Shown: positions 16,608 through 27,358, counted from the first letter of the stretch. The stretch: 64,000 nt of DNA from Arthrobacter sp. APC 3897 (GCF_030407495.1 NZ_JASDDG010000001.1:1-64000), one strand, 5' to 3'. Numbers and translations are program-made. The notes: generated by a model not told the origin, from the sequence alone.

Positions 16608-18236
16608 GTGTATACGCAACAGCCGGCTCCAACCGAGGACCCGGGTGCCCCGCAGCCCACAGACGTCCGCGCAGCGCTTTTGGGAGGCACCACCTTCCGC
16701 AGTCTCAGCGAACAAACGCTTTCTCCCCGCGAGGAGAAGTTTGAACGCACCCGTCAGACGATAGGCCTGTTCCTCGCCCCCGTCGTCGCCGTCGTTTTTG
16801 CTCTGCTCCCCCTCAACCTGGATCTGCAGCAGCACATGCTCGCAGCCATCCTGCTGGGCGTCATTGTCCTGTGGATCTGCGAACCCGTGCCCATTCCGGT
16901 CGGCGGGCTCATCGGCGTAGCGGCGATTGTGATCCTGGGGGTTGCGCCGGCCAGTGCCGTCCTGGCCCCGTTCGGGTCCACCACCATCTTCACCTTCATT
17001 GGCGCCTTCATCCTGGCGCAGGCGATGCTCAAGCACGGCATCGCCCAGCGCCTGGCCCTTGCCGTGCTGTCCACTCCGGGCGTGGGTAAGTCCACCTACC
17101 GGGTGGTCATCGCCTTCGGCGTCATTACCTGCATACTTTCAGCCTTCGTTTCCAACACCGCCACCGTCGCCATGCTGATGCCCACCGCGCTGGGCGTACT
17201 GGTGGTCATCGCCAAACTGATGCAGGACCGCGGGATCGTCAAGGCGGACTTTGATCCGCTGCGGATGCGCGTGGGCGCCGCACTGCTCCTGATGCTGGCC
17301 TACGGCGCCAGCGTGGGCGGACTGCTCACTCCCGTCGGTTCACCGCCGAACCTCATTGGCCGCGGACTGATCGAGGAGGCCACCGGGGTACGCATATCGT
17401 TCGCACAATGGATGGCCATCGCCGCTCCCATCTGCCTGGCCATGTTCGTGGTGCTGGCCCTGGTCATGCTGCTGCTCAACAAACCCGAAATCCGCCGCCT
17501 CGAAGGCGTTGAAGAGTATGTCAGGGAACAGCGTGAAGCGCAGGGAAAGATGTCCCGGGCAGAGATCAACACGCTGATCGCCTTCGGAGTGACCGTCACC
17601 CTGTGGCTGGCCCCCGCGGTCGCAAGCCTGATCGGGGGCACGGAATCAGAGGCGTACATCTTCCTGGATGACCGGCTGGATGAGGGAATTGTGGCCGTAC
17701 TGGGGGCTTCTCTGCTGTTCATCCTGCCGGTGAACTGGAAGCAGCGGCAGGCCACCCTGACCTGGTCCGACGCAGCCAAGATTGACTGGGGCACCATTCT
17801 GCTCTTCGGGACGGGCATCATTTTCGGTGCCCTGCTGGCCTCCACCGGACTTGCCGAGACGATCGGCCAGGGCGCGTCGGACAACCTGAACATCACCAAC
17901 ATTGTGGCCATCACGGCTTTCTCCGCCGTCCTGGCCATTCTGATCTCGGAAACCACGTCCAACACTGCTTCCGCGGCGGTGATCGTGCCCATCGTGATAC
18001 CCCTGTGCCAGGCTATCGGCGTCGATCCGTTTGTTCCGGCGCTGGCGGCCACCTTTGCAGCATCGTTCGGTTTCATGCTGCCGGTGTCCACCCCACAGAA
18101 TGCCATCGTCTACGGGACCGGAGCCGTGCCCATCACCCGGATGATCCGCACCGGGCTGCTCTTCGACATTCTGGGAGCCGTCCTGATCATCACCATCGTG
18201 CCCGTAATGATCTCCGTCGTCGGGATTGGAGGTTAG
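16608..18236 (+). CDS. DASS/SLC13 family divalent anion:sodium symporter
   Basis: This is a 542-residue inner-membrane transporter with many hydrophobic helices. Both hallmark SNT motifs of the DASS family are present: SNTATVAMLMP in the first half and TSNTASAAVIVP in the second, each followed by Pro-rich turns (PVGSPPN and PVSTPQN). It should import di- or tricarboxylates such as succinate, malate or tartrate with sodium. GTG 16608 is chosen because GAGGAAGG precedes it by 9 bases. The hydrophilic N-terminal region of about 50 residues is longer than in many relatives. The divergent tartrate-dehydrogenase-like gene suggests uptake and oxidation of the same acid. Confidence 0.9.
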   Translation: MYTQQPAPTEDPGAPQPTDVRAALLGGTTFRSLSEQTLSPREEKFERTRQTIGLFLAPVVAVVFALLPLNLDLQQHMLAAILLGVIVLWICEPVPIPVGGLIGVAAIVILGVAPASAVLAPFGSTTIFTFIGAFILAQAMLKHGIAQRLALAVLSTPGVGKSTYRVVIAFGVITCILSAFVSNTATVAMLMPTALGVLVVIAKLMQDRGIVKADFDPLRMRVGAALLLMLAYGASVGGLLTPVGSPPNLIGRGLIEEATGVRISFAQWMAIAAPICLAMFVVLALVMLLLNKPEIRRLEGVEEYVREQREAQGKMSRAEINTLIAFGVTVTLWLAPAVASLIGGTESEAYIFLDDRLDEGIVAVLGASLLFILPVNWKQRQATLTWSDAAKIDWGTILLFGTGIIFGALLASTGLAETIGQGASDNLNITNIVAITAFSAVLAILISETTSNTASAAVIVPIVIPLCQAIGVDPFVPALAATFAASFGFMLPVSTPQNAIVYGTGAVPITRMIRTGLLFDILGAVLIITIVPVMISVVGIGG

Positions 18237-19241
<1,005 letters not shown>

Positions 19242-19275
19242 GCAGGTGCCGCCCCGAGCTGCCGCTTCCCGCTGA

Positions 19276-20091
19276 TTAGCCGGTGATCTTGTATTTTTCG
19301 CGGTCCTGTTCATCCAGGATGATCTGTTCTTCGACAGTCATGGCGCCGCCGCCCCGGCTGACGGGCATCCACCATGCGCCCGGCTCCGGCTTTACCGGAT
19401 ACGTGTCGATGCAGTGATCCATTCCGGCCTGCAGAGTCTTTTGCAGCAGTTCGGTTTGTTCAGGCACAGAGGCGTCCGGGGCAACGTGCATCATCGGGCT
19501 GACGTGGATGCGCACCGGATTCTTCCACAGAGTTTTCAGGCTGAGTCCGTGGCCGCCGCGGGTGAGCATGCGGTGGCTGCCCCACACGGAGACAGGGATG
19601 ATAGGCACCCCGGCCTCGGCGGCCATGCGGACCGCACCGGTCTTGAGCTTACGCACGCCGAAACTGCGGCTGACGCCGGCTTCGGGAAGCACTGCCAGGT
19701 ATTCGCCGCGGCGCAGGGCTTCCACAGACTCGGCGTACGCGGCCGCGCCGTTGGAGCGGTCCACGATGATGTGTTCGCACATCTCGCAAACAGCTTTGAC
19801 AAAGGGCTTGCGGGCAGCCTTTTTGGTGACCAGGAAACGCATGTGTGCCCTAAGCTTCTTCCACACCAGATACTCGGCGAAAACAAAATCCAGATAGCCA
19901 AAGTGGGTGATGGCCACCACCGCCCCCTTGCCGGGAACTGCTGTCCGGGTAAGTCCGCGGATTTCTTCATCGCGCGGCAGGTTTTCCAGGCCGGAGGGCA
20001 GGACGGGCATCCGGAAGACTTTGGTTGCGGCGATCCCGGTCAAAACGATGCTGCGGTAGACGTACTTGTTGGGGGGAAACTTCAACGTCAT
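19276..20091 (-). CDS. Lysophospholipid acyltransferase (PlsC-like)
   Basis: This 271-residue acyltransferase probably transfers an acyl chain to a glycerophosphate-type acceptor at the membrane. The HX4D motif is THFGYLD. The second motif reads LPEAGVSRSF, a variant of the EGTRS block, and is followed by KTGAVRMA and the VPIIPVSVWG strand. ATG 20091 directly abuts GAGGAG, an unusually short spacing. It is divergent from the second alpha/beta hydrolase. The exact acceptor, for example lysophosphatidate, is inferred from family only. Confidence 0.8.
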   Translation of the reverse strand: MTLKFPPNKYVYRSIVLTGIAATKVFRMPVLPSGLENLPRDEEIRGLTRTAVPGKGAVVAITHFGYLDFVFAEYLVWKKLRAHMRFLVTKKAARKPFVKAVCEMCEHIIVDRSNGAAAYAESVEALRRGEYLAVLPEAGVSRSFGVRKLKTGAVRMAAEAGVPIIPVSVWGSHRMLTRGGHGLSLKTLWKNPVRIHVSPMMHVAPDASVPEQTELLQKTLQAGMDHCIDTYPVKPEPGAWWMPVSRGGGAMTVEEQIILDEQDREKYKITG

Positions 20092-20228
20092 CTCCTCGTG
20101 GATTATCCGGGCAGGACAACGATTCTATCTGCTTCAGAGCCGCACTCCCGAACGCGGTACTGCCGGTCACAGCGGACTTTTGGCCGCCCGCCCTGCCCCC
20201 GGGACAGGCTCCGTGGTTACTGTGGCGT

Positions 20229-21173
20229 ATGGCATGGCGAAACCTGGCACGGGTGCGCGGAGGCAGGGGTGCCCTGAAAGCACACCCTGTGCTCCTCGAC
20301 GAGGCCCAGCGGCTCGATGCCCGGCTGGGCGAAATCAACTGGGTTGTCCCTCCGGAAGGATCTGTTGACAGCACGTTTTCAGCGCCGAGCGGAACCCTGG
20401 CCATGCGGACCATGGGTGCAGCCACCGATCCCCCCGTAGTCCTGGTGCCCGGCGCGATGGGGTCCAAGGAGGATTTTTCCCTCATGATGCCGATACTGGC
20501 CGCTGCGGGATACTACGTGGTCAGCTTTGACCTGGCCGGGCAATATGAGTCAGCCGGAGCAGGGCCGGAGAACCTGAGGCCGCCGCAGATCCACTACGAC
20601 TATGACCTGTTCGTGAATGACGAACTCGCAGTCCTGGATTCCCTCCGCGGTCCGGCACACGTGCTGGGTTATTCCTTTGCCGGCATAGTGTCCCAGATTG
20701 CCCTCGCCCGCCGCCCCGAGCTCTTCCGTTCCCTGTGCCTGCTGAGCTGTCCGCCGGTCCCCGGCCAGAGTTTCCGCACGGTGAGCCGGGTGGGCAGGTT
20801 CAGTCCCCTGGTAAACGACAAGATGCACGCCGGACTCATTGTCTGGGGAATCCGCAAGAACTTCGTCAGGGTCCCGGCGTCCCGCATGGACTTCATCCGT
20901 CACCGTTTCGAGTACACGCGCAATGACTCACTCCGGGACATCGTGGCCCTGATGAAGAAGTCACCGGACCTGCGGGCGGCGCTCAAGGCTCTTCCGCAGC
21001 CCAAGCTCGTAGCTGTGGGGCGCGCGGACGTGTGGCCGCAGTACCTGCACCATGCATTCGCGGAAGCCATCGGTGCCCGCTTCGCCGCCTACGGGGCCGG
21101 GCACGGTCCGTGCGAGGACGCGCCGCACCAGCTCAGCCGCGATCTCTTGGCGCTCTACGCTTCTGCCGGCTGA
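20229..21173 (+). CDS. Alpha/beta hydrolase
   Basis: This protein of about 314 residues has an alpha/beta hydrolase core: LVPGAMGSKEDF (oxyanion strand), a nucleophile elbow GYSFAG and a C-terminal GAGHGPCEDAP carrying the catalytic His. The start is uncertain. ATG 20229 has no good ribosome site, and the frame stays protein-like upstream (a Trp/Pro-rich stretch reading WPPALPPG), so a non-ATG start nearer 20160 is possible. The last 19 bases overlap the end of the convergent glycosyltransferase gene. The substrate is unknown. Confidence 0.72.
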   Translation: MAWRNLARVRGGRGALKAHPVLLDEAQRLDARLGEINWVVPPEGSVDSTFSAPSGTLAMRTMGAATDPPVVLVPGAMGSKEDFSLMMPILAAAGYYVVSFDLAGQYESAGAGPENLRPPQIHYDYDLFVNDELAVLDSLRGPAHVLGYSFAGIVSQIALARRPELFRSLCLLSCPPVPGQSFRTVSRVGRFSPLVNDKMHAGLIVWGIRKNFVRVPASRMDFIRHRFEYTRNDSLRDIVALMKKSPDLRAALKALPQPKLVAVGRADVWPQYLHHAFAEAIGARFAAYGAGHGPCEDAPHQLSRDLLALYASAG

Positions 21174-21928
21174 TCCGGCGGAACCGTTCCCCGGGTCTGC
21201 AGGCGGGCACGACGGCGGGCGCGGCGGCGTGCCCGCGGAGACTCGCTGCGGAAATCCAGGTCAAAGGTCTGCCAGGCCATGACCAATCGGCGCTTGAGCC
21301 CGCTCCAACTGTCGAACGGACGGGCTGACACCCCCACCCGAAGGGCCGGGTCATACAGCACTGACATCCAGGGCCGGATCTGGTAACTCAGGTCCAGGTC
21401 ATCATGGACCTCGTGCAGGTCCCGGTGGACCAGCGGCCGCAGCTGCGCCCACATTGAAGCGGACATGCCAAAGTTGGATCCGAAGAGCGGCGGGTGCCCC
21501 AGGAACGCTCCCACCACACGGATATAACCCGCAATGTAGATGTTCTGGCCTATCCAGCGGGTGAGCCGGTTTCCGCCGTAAAAGTCCCCCGGACCGGTCA
21601 CCGCAGTCATCGGGCCCTGGACACTCAGGATCCGCTCCAAGCGTTCCACCCAGTCCGGCGGCGGGACCGAGTCCGCGTCCAACCGGCCCAACAGGTCTCC
21701 GGAAGCTGCGTCAAAGCCCGCCGCCGTTGCCCCGGCGATTCCGGGAACCGAGAGGAACAGGCGCCGAACTCCGGCAGCCTCACATACGGCGGCGGTGTCA
21801 TCGGTGCTGCCGTTGTCCACCACCACCACTTCGTCGGGCATCCGGGTTTGCCGCTGCAGTGCGGCCAGGCAGGCAGCGAGCATGGGGGCGTCGTTGCGGG
21901 ACGGAATAACCACTGAGAATGTCGTCAT
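21155..21928 (-). CDS. Glycosyltransferase family 2
   Basis: This 257-residue GT-A glycosyltransferase has VVIPSRNDAP at the N-terminus, VDNGSTDDT for nucleotide binding, a DxD-like RLDADS and a later HDDLDLS acceptor-side motif. It transfers sugar from a nucleotide donor to a glycan or lipid, probably in the cytoplasm at the membrane. No clear transmembrane helices are seen. ATG 21928 follows GGAG. The C-terminus is an Arg-rich tail overlapping the end of the convergent hydrolase gene. Confidence 0.85.
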   Translation of the reverse strand: MTTFSVVIPSRNDAPMLAACLAALQRQTRMPDEVVVVDNGSTDDTAAVCEAAGVRRLFLSVPGIAGATAAGFDAASGDLLGRLDADSVPPPDWVERLERILSVQGPMTAVTGPGDFYGGNRLTRWIGQNIYIAGYIRVVGAFLGHPPLFGSNFGMSASMWAQLRPLVHRDLHEVHDDLDLSYQIRPWMSVLYDPALRVGVSARPFDSWSGLKRRLVMAWQTFDLDFRSESPRARRRARRRARLQTRGTVPPDQPAEA

Positions 21929-22030
21929 GGTGCTCCGACTGTAGCGGCGTCCGTCCCGGGCGGATACGCCCCGGCCCGTCGACTGCGGCCGTATCCGCAA
22001 TTTTTCGGGCCGGGAGGGGTCCTGCCTGCC

Positions 22031-23386
22031 TTACCGGTCCTGCTGGTAGACGTCGGGGACGCCGTCGGCATCCGCGTCGACCTTTTCCTCTGCCTCCACG
22101 GCGCGGTAGTGGCGGTTGCGCGGAGTCAGTACCAGAGCAGCGAGAATCGCGGCCAGGAACGAGGCAACCAGGATGCCCACCTTGGCGTGGTCATTGGGAA
22201 TGGTGCCGTGGCCGAAGCTCAGGTCGGCGACCAGCAGTGAAACGGTGAAGCCGATCCCTGCCAGCACTGCAACGCCGAGGAGATCGATCCATTTGAACGA
22301 GGTGTCCAGAGTGGCGCGGGTGACTTTGGTGATCAGCCAGGTGGTGCCCAGGATGCCGATCGGCTTGCCCAGCACCAGGCCCGCAATGATCCCCAGGGAA
22401 ATGGGATCGGTCAGCGAGGAGACAAAGCCGTCCCATCCGCCCACGGCAACGCCGGCAGAGAAGAAGGCGAACACGGGAACCGCAAAACCGGCGGACAGGG
22501 GACGGAAACGGTGTTCGAAAATCTCGGAGAGCCCGGGACCGGCGTCGGGTCCGCCGCTGGCCTTGCTGCGGATGACCGGAACGGCAAAGCCCAGCAGGAC
22601 GCCGGCAACGGTGGCGTGGATGCCCGAGGCATGTACCAGTGCCCAGACGACGACGCCGATCGGCAGCAGGATGAACCATGCAGCAGAGGCCTTAAGGCCG
22701 AAGAAACGGCGGTATTTCTGCGCGAGGAAGGTGTAGAGCGCCAGTCCGGCCAGTGCCAGCAGCAACGGGGTGATCTCGAGGTCTTCGGTGTAGAACACGG
22801 CGATGATGGTGATGGCCAGCAGGTCATCAACCACGGCCAGGGTGAGCAGGAAGATCCGCAGTGCGGACGGCAGATGCGAGCCGATGATCGCGAGAACGGC
22901 CACGGCAAAGGCAATATCGGTGGCCGTGGGGATGGCCCACCCGTCGAGGGTCTCCGGACTGCTCAGATTGATGACGGCGTAAATCGCTGCCGGAACCGCC
23001 ACGCCGCCCACTGCCGCTGCCACCGGAACAATGGCTTTGCTGACATTGCGCAGGTCTCCCGCGACGAATTCACGCTTGAGTTCCAGGCCCACGAGGAAGA
23101 AGAAGACGGCGAGCAGGCCGTCGGCGGCCCAGGCGCCCAGGCTGAGCTGCAGGTGCCATGGCTCGTAGCCGATTTCGAAGTCGCGCAGGGCGAAGTAGCT
23201 GTCGGAAAGCGGTGAGTTGGCCCAGATCAGGGCAATAACTGCTGCTGCGACCAGCAGCATGCCTCCGACGGTTTCCTTGCGCAGGATTTCGCCGATGCGG
23301 ACTTTTTCGCTGTAACTTCCGCGGCTGAAAACGCGCGGGCGGTTCGATGGGGTGGAAGCTGGTTCCGGGGACTTGCTGGACGGCAC
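22031..23386 (-). CDS. nhaA: Na+/H+ antiporter NhaA
   Basis: This 451-residue membrane antiporter exchanges cytoplasmic sodium for external protons. The NhaA landmarks are present: GLELKRE at 100-106, TATD at 154-157 (unwound helix IV) and the ion-binding Asp pair in VVDD with D187 and D188. The long hydrophilic N-terminal and C-terminal tails are typical of actinobacterial NhaA. The start is GTG 23386, with CAGGAG 7 bases upstream. It is a single gene. The C-terminus has an acidic cluster ([13 protein letters not shown]). Confidence 0.96.
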   Translation of the reverse strand: MPSSKSPEPASTPSNRPRVFSRGSYSEKVRIGEILRKETVGGMLLVAAAVIALIWANSPLSDSYFALRDFEIGYEPWHLQLSLGAWAADGLLAVFFFLVGLELKREFVAGDLRNVSKAIVPVAAAVGGVAVPAAIYAVINLSSPETLDGWAIPTATDIAFAVAVLAIIGSHLPSALRIFLLTLAVVDDLLAITIIAVFYTEDLEITPLLLALAGLALYTFLAQKYRRFFGLKASAAWFILLPIGVVVWALVHASGIHATVAGVLLGFAVPVIRSKASGGPDAGPGLSEIFEHRFRPLSAGFAVPVFAFFSAGVAVGGWDGFVSSLTDPISLGIIAGLVLGKPIGILGTTWLITKVTRATLDTSFKWIDLLGVAVLAGIGFTVSLLVADLSFGHGTIPNDHAKVGILVASFLAAILAALVLTPRNRHYRAVEAEEKVDADADGVPDVYQQDR

Positions 23387-23456
23387 GGATGACTCCTGAA
23401 AAAGCGGTCGACAATGTTATTGCCGACCAGACTTCCCGGCGCACCTTCGTTCCACC

Positions 23457-24152
23457 TTACGGGAAATCCGGGCTCTGCTCGAACCGAATACCGTTGCCGG
23501 CCGACACATTCCGCGGATTTCCGTGCTCCGAAGCCTGGCCGCCGGCCAGCAGCAGGCAGTGCTCCGCAGCGCGTGCCCGGACCAGATCATGGGTGGCCTG
23601 GACCACCGTCACGCCCCGCGCCGCTTCGATCCGCAGCACTTCGGTGATGAGCTCCCGGGCGTACTGGTCCAGGCCGGCGTCCGGCTCGTCCAGCAGGAGG
23701 ATCCGCGCTTCCTGTGCCAGCCCCTGGGCAACCAGTGCCCGCTGGCGCTGGCCTCCGGAGAGCTCCCCCAGCGGGTGGGCAGCAAGGGAGCGGATGTCCA
23801 TTCTGTCCATCGCCCGCTCCACCGCCCGCCGGTCGCTGCGGGACAGCGGCCGAACCAGCCCTGCCCTTCCCCAGCGGCCCATGGACACTGCACCCCGCAC
23901 TGTGACGGGAAAGGCAGCAGCGGCAGCCGATTGCTGCACCACCAGGGCCGGCCTGTCCGGCAAATGCGCCCGTACCCGGCCGGCGTGCGGCTTCTCGATT
24001 CCCGCCAGCAGGGACAGCAGCGTTGACTTCCCCGACCCGTTGTTTCCCACCAGTGCGGTCACGCCGGAGCGGTGGATGGTGAGGGAGAGGTCCCGGAACA
24101 CCGGGCGGCCCGGATAGCCGAAAGCCACTGAATCTAGGGTGTACGCCTGCAT
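23457..24152 (-). CDS. aztA: Zinc ABC transporter ATP-binding protein AztA
   Basis: This 231-residue ATPase energises the zinc importer. It has Walker A GNNGSGKST at 36-44, signature LSGGQ at 131-135, Walker B LLLDEP near 152-157 and an H-loop ATHD. ATG 24152 has GGAGG 6 bases upstream. It is divergent from aztB, aztD, aztC and a second aztD. A Zur-like box lies between the two start codons. Gene name rests on this context (AztABCD, as characterised in Paracoccus) more than on the ATPase alone, which is generic. Confidence 0.88.
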   Translation of the reverse strand: MQAYTLDSVAFGYPGRPVFRDLSLTIHRSGVTALVGNNGSGKSTLLSLLAGIEKPHAGRVRAHLPDRPALVVQQSAAAAAFPVTVRGAVSMGRWGRAGLVRPLSRSDRRAVERAMDRMDIRSLAAHPLGELSGGQRQRALVAQGLAQEARILLLDEPDAGLDQYARELITEVLRIEAARGVTVVQATHDLVRARAAEHCLLLAGGQASEHGNPRNVSAGNGIRFEQSPDFP

Positions 24153-24185
24153 TTTCCGCCTCCACTAAGATCTTGTGTGCTTATT

Positions 24186-24204
24186 GCAACTGATTCTCAT
24201 TATC
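24186..24204. promoter_or_regulatory. Fur-family (likely Zur) box between aztA and aztB
   Basis: Read on the minus strand the 19-mer is GATAATGAGAATCAGTTGC, matching 15 of 19 positions of the classical Fur/Zur-type consensus. It lies 34 bp from the aztA start and about 22 bp from the aztB start, so one bound Zur dimer could repress both directions when zinc is plentiful. Confidence 0.6.
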
Positions 24205-24225
24205 TATTGTAGGGTTTCATCCGTG

Positions 24226-25110
24226 ATGACTTGGTTGCTTGAACCGTTCGCGGTCCTTTTTGTCCAGCGTGCCCTGCTTGCCGGTGTGCTGGCCGCCGCA
24301 CTGTGCGCCGTCGCCGGCACCTGGATAGTTCTCCGCGGCATGGCGTTCCTCGGTGACGCGATGTCGCACGGGATGCTTCCCGGCGTCGCCGTCGCGGCAC
24401 TCCTGGGCATCAATCCCCTGATTGGTGCTGCCGTCAGCGCCGCGGCCATGGCCGGTGGAATCAGTGCCGCGGGCCGCAGCCGCCGGTTGTCCCAGGACAC
24501 GGCGATCGGCCTGCTGTTTGCCGGCATGCTGGCGCTGGGGGTCATTATCATTTCCCGGTCCGGCTCCTTTGCCGTTGACCTGACCGGCATCCTCTTCGGC
24601 GACATCCTGGCGGTGCGCCCGCGGGACCTGGCCGTCCTCGCAGCCGCGCTGCTGGTGACCTGCGTCCTGGCCGGGCTCTTCCACCGTGCCTTCACCGCTG
24701 CTGCCTTCGACGTGCGGAAAGCCGCGACCCTGGGGCTGCGCCCGAAACTCGCGCACGGGGTCCTCATGGCCATGATGATCGCCGCCATCTCGGCATCCTT
24801 CCAAGTCGTCGGAACCCTGCTGGTCTTCGGCCTGCTGATTGCCCCTGCCGCGGCCTCCCGGCTGTGGACCAGCACGGTGCCGGCAATGATGCTCGGTGCC
24901 GCCGCCATTGGTTCGTTCTGCGTGGCTGCCGGACTCCTCATCTCCTGGCATGCCTCCACAGCCGCCGGCGCAACCATCACCGCCGTCGCCGTCCTGGTCT
25001 TTTTCCTCTCCTCGGCATCACAGCCGCTGCTTGAGCGGGTGCGCCGCCGGGACCGGCGGCGGCCCGTGCCAACCTCTCCCCTGCCACTCTCCCCCACTAC
25101 AAGGAGCTAG
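24226..25110 (+). CDS. aztB: Zinc ABC transporter permease AztB
   Basis: This 294-residue ABC-3 family permease has about eight hydrophobic helices, with the family-typical LGDAMSHGMLPGVA after the second helix and GTLLVFGLLIAPAAAS near the C-terminal third. It forms the membrane channel for zinc with AztA. ATG 24226, or GTG 24223 directly before it, is preferred over a TTG-type extension because it follows AGGG and leaves the Zur box non-coding. The C-terminus is Arg/Pro-rich. It is five bases from the first aztD, so the genes form one operon. Confidence 0.9.
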   Translation: MTWLLEPFAVLFVQRALLAGVLAAALCAVAGTWIVLRGMAFLGDAMSHGMLPGVAVAALLGINPLIGAAVSAAAMAGGISAAGRSRRLSQDTAIGLLFAGMLALGVIIISRSGSFAVDLTGILFGDILAVRPRDLAVLAAALLVTCVLAGLFHRAFTAAAFDVRKAATLGLRPKLAHGVLMAMMIAAISASFQVVGTLLVFGLLIAPAAASRLWTSTVPAMMLGAAAIGSFCVAAGLLISWHASTAAGATITAVAVLVFFLSSASQPLLERVRRRDRRRPVPTSPLPLSPTTRS

Positions 25111-25115
25111 AACCG

Positions 25116-26411
25116 ATGTCCCCTTCCTGCGTTCCCGTTCGGCGGGCCCCCGCGATACCCCGAACCGTGAGGATGATATGCACCGTCTCGGCTGCAGCCC
25201 TGCTGCTCACGGCCTGCGGCACCGGTCCGGAAGCCGGTACTTCGCCGGCGGAATCAGCCGCTGCCGAGACGGCTTCCGGCGGGCCCGGTGGAACGGAACC
25301 CCACGGTTACGTTCCCGGAGCCGAAGAAGCCGCCGAACCACAGGCACGGCTCACAGCTGTGGGTCCCGGCGGCGAGGTCACCGTCACCGATCCGGTCAGC
25401 GGAACCGTAACCGCCGTCGGCACGTTTCCCGGCACGGCCTCTGCCGCCGGAAGCGACCGGTTCGTTTTCCTCGGCAACCCCCGGCAGGATGCCGTGGTCA
25501 TCGTGGATTCCGGAGGTTGGACCGTGCCGCACGGAGACCACAAGCACTATTACTCGGCGCCTCCCTCCGTTGTGGGAACCATCACCGGAGAGAACCCCGG
25601 CGCCGTTGTCACCAACGGCGGATCCACCGCCGTCTTTTTTGGCGACGGCACCGTGACGGCCGTGGATCACGCGGATTTGGCGGAGGGAACAATTGCCCCC
25701 ACCAGCTTCAAGGTCGGCGCCCACCGCGGTGCAGCTATGCCGTTCGAGGGAAGTTATTTGGTGTCCCGCGCCGAACCGGGAGCGGAACTTGCATCCGGCG
25801 TCGGACTGTATGGTGCCGACGGCAAAGAACTGCCGCTGTCCGGAGCCGACTGCGCGGAACTCGAAGGCTACGCCGTGACCCGCACCGGAGTGGTGTTCGG
25901 ATGCGCGGACGGCGCTCTGCTGGTGACGTCCGACGCCGGCCGGATCACGGCCGCGCATTTGCCTTACCCCACAACCGGAGTGCCGGCGGACGCCGGACGG
26001 GCTCACTCCTTTGACGCCCGCCCCGGCTCCACCGAGGTGGCAGCTGTGGCCGGGACGGCCGGCGCCTGGCATCTGGACACGGCCACCGGAACCTGGCGGC
26101 TGCTCGCCACTGATGAACCGCTCGCTGCCGCCGCGGCCGCGGGCGACGGCGCACGCGTCCTGGCGCTGGCGAACAGCGGATCCATGCTGTCCCTCCTGGT
26201 TGCCGGCGGCGCGCTTGAAGCCAGTACGGCACCGCTGACCGGTCCGTCCGCCGACACCTCGGCACCGGCACTGGAGATCAATCCCGAACGCGCTTACGTC
26301 CTCAACGAGGCAGCCGCCGTCCTGGAGATCGACTATGCGGACGGGCTGCGCACGGCACGGGAACTCGACACGGATGTGTCCGCCCGGCTGCTGGTGGAGA
26401 CCGGACGATGA
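25116..26411 (+). CDS. aztD: Zinc metallochaperone AztD, copy 1 (lipoprotein)
   Basis: This 431-residue extracytoplasmic protein is expected to fold as a beta-propeller and hand zinc to AztC. A lipobox LLTAC places the lipidated Cys at 34. A His cluster HGDHKH is at 139-144. At the place where copy 2 reads KPGHVVHHAG, this copy has NPGAVVTNGG, so that second cluster has no His. The CAELEG stretch also lacks the His seen in copy 2 (CPGVHG). AAGGAG precedes ATG 25116. The stop overlaps the aztC start (ATGA). It is unusual in preceding aztC and in being one of two copies. Confidence 0.82.
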   Translation: MSPSCVPVRRAPAIPRTVRMICTVSAAALLLTACGTGPEAGTSPAESAAAETASGGPGGTEPHGYVPGAEEAAEPQARLTAVGPGGEVTVTDPVSGTVTAVGTFPGTASAAGSDRFVFLGNPRQDAVVIVDSGGWTVPHGDHKHYYSAPPSVVGTITGENPGAVVTNGGSTAVFFGDGTVTAVDHADLAEGTIAPTSFKVGAHRGAAMPFEGSYLVSRAEPGAELASGVGLYGADGKELPLSGADCAELEGYAVTRTGVVFGCADGALLVTSDAGRITAAHLPYPTTGVPADAGRAHSFDARPGSTEVAAVAGTAGAWHLDTATGTWRLLATDEPLAAAAAAGDGARVLALANSGSMLSLLVAGGALEASTAPLTGPSADTSAPALEINPERAYVLNEAAAVLEIDYADGLRTARELDTDVSARLLVETGR

Positions 26412-27358
26412 GGCTTCCACACAGCTCAGCGCACCTGCGCGCGGCCGCCCTTGCCCTGGCTGCCGGAACAGTGCTCAGCGGATGCGCAGTGCTGTCCGGA
26501 ACCGGGGAGCCGCGGGCCACCGTCGTTGTCAGCACCAACATCCTTGGTGACGTGGTGGAGAACGTGGTCGGGGACGATGCCGATGTCGTCGTGCTCATGG
26601 AAGCCGGCAGTGATCCCCACTCCTTCGGTATCTCGGCCCGGCAGGCCGCGGAACTGGAGTCTGCGGAGCTGATTATTACCAACGGCCTGGGTCTCGAAGA
26701 GGGAGTGCTGCGGCATGTTGACGCCGCGGCGGACCAGGGTGTGCCGGTGCTTGAGGCGGCCGCGTCGCTGGATCCGCTGCCGTTCACGGCCGCTGGAACG
26801 GCAGCAGGAACTCCTGATCCGCATTTCTGGACCGATCCTCAGCGGGTGGGAGGCGCCGTGGACCTGATTGCCGCGGCCGTGAGCGAAAACGTGCCCGCGG
26901 CGGATGCAGCTGCGGTGCGCGGCCGGGCCGACGCGTACCGGACTCAGATTGAGGAACTGGACGCCTGGATGGAGACCGAATTCGCTGCCGTTCCCGTTGA
27001 GCGGCGCAGCCTTGTCACCAACCACCATGTTTTTGGCTACCTCGCGTCCCGCTTCGGGTTCACCGTGACCGGAGCCATCATTCCCGGGGGCAGCACGCTT
27101 GCTTCGCCCAGCTCCGCCGACTTGGAAGATCTGGCCGGCACGATCCGCACGGCTGCGGTTCCGGCCATCTTTACCGATTCCTCCCAGCCGGACCGCCTGG
27201 CCCGGGTGCTCGCCGAAGAGGCCGGATTGGATGTAGCCGTCGTCGGGCTGTTCACCGAGTCGCTGGGCGTCGAGGGATCCGGCGCCGAAACCTACGAGCA
27301 GATGATGCGCACCAACACCGAACGCATCGTTGCTGCGCTTACCCGCGACGTGCCCTGA
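26408..27358 (+). CDS. aztC: Zinc ABC transporter substrate-binding lipoprotein AztC
   Basis: This 316-residue cluster A-I metal-binding protein captures zinc outside the membrane. The lipobox LSGC puts the lipid on C26. Likely zinc ligands are H71 (DPHSFG), H139 (DPHFW), H206 (NHHVFGY) and D257 (FTDSSQ). The AztC-type block IIPGGSTLASPSS follows the third ligand. It lacks the long His-rich loop of ZnuA, as expected for AztC, which relies on AztD. It overlaps the first aztD and lies 63 bp before the second. Confidence 0.92.
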   Translation: MRLPHSSAHLRAAALALAAGTVLSGCAVLSGTGEPRATVVVSTNILGDVVENVVGDDADVVVLMEAGSDPHSFGISARQAAELESAELIITNGLGLEEGVLRHVDAAADQGVPVLEAAASLDPLPFTAAGTAAGTPDPHFWTDPQRVGGAVDLIAAAVSENVPAADAAAVRGRADAYRTQIEELDAWMETEFAAVPVERRSLVTNHHVFGYLASRFGFTVTGAIIPGGSTLASPSSADLEDLAGTIRTAAVPAIFTDSSQPDRLARVLAEEAGLDVAVVGLFTESLGVEGSGAETYEQMMRTNTERIVAALTRDVP

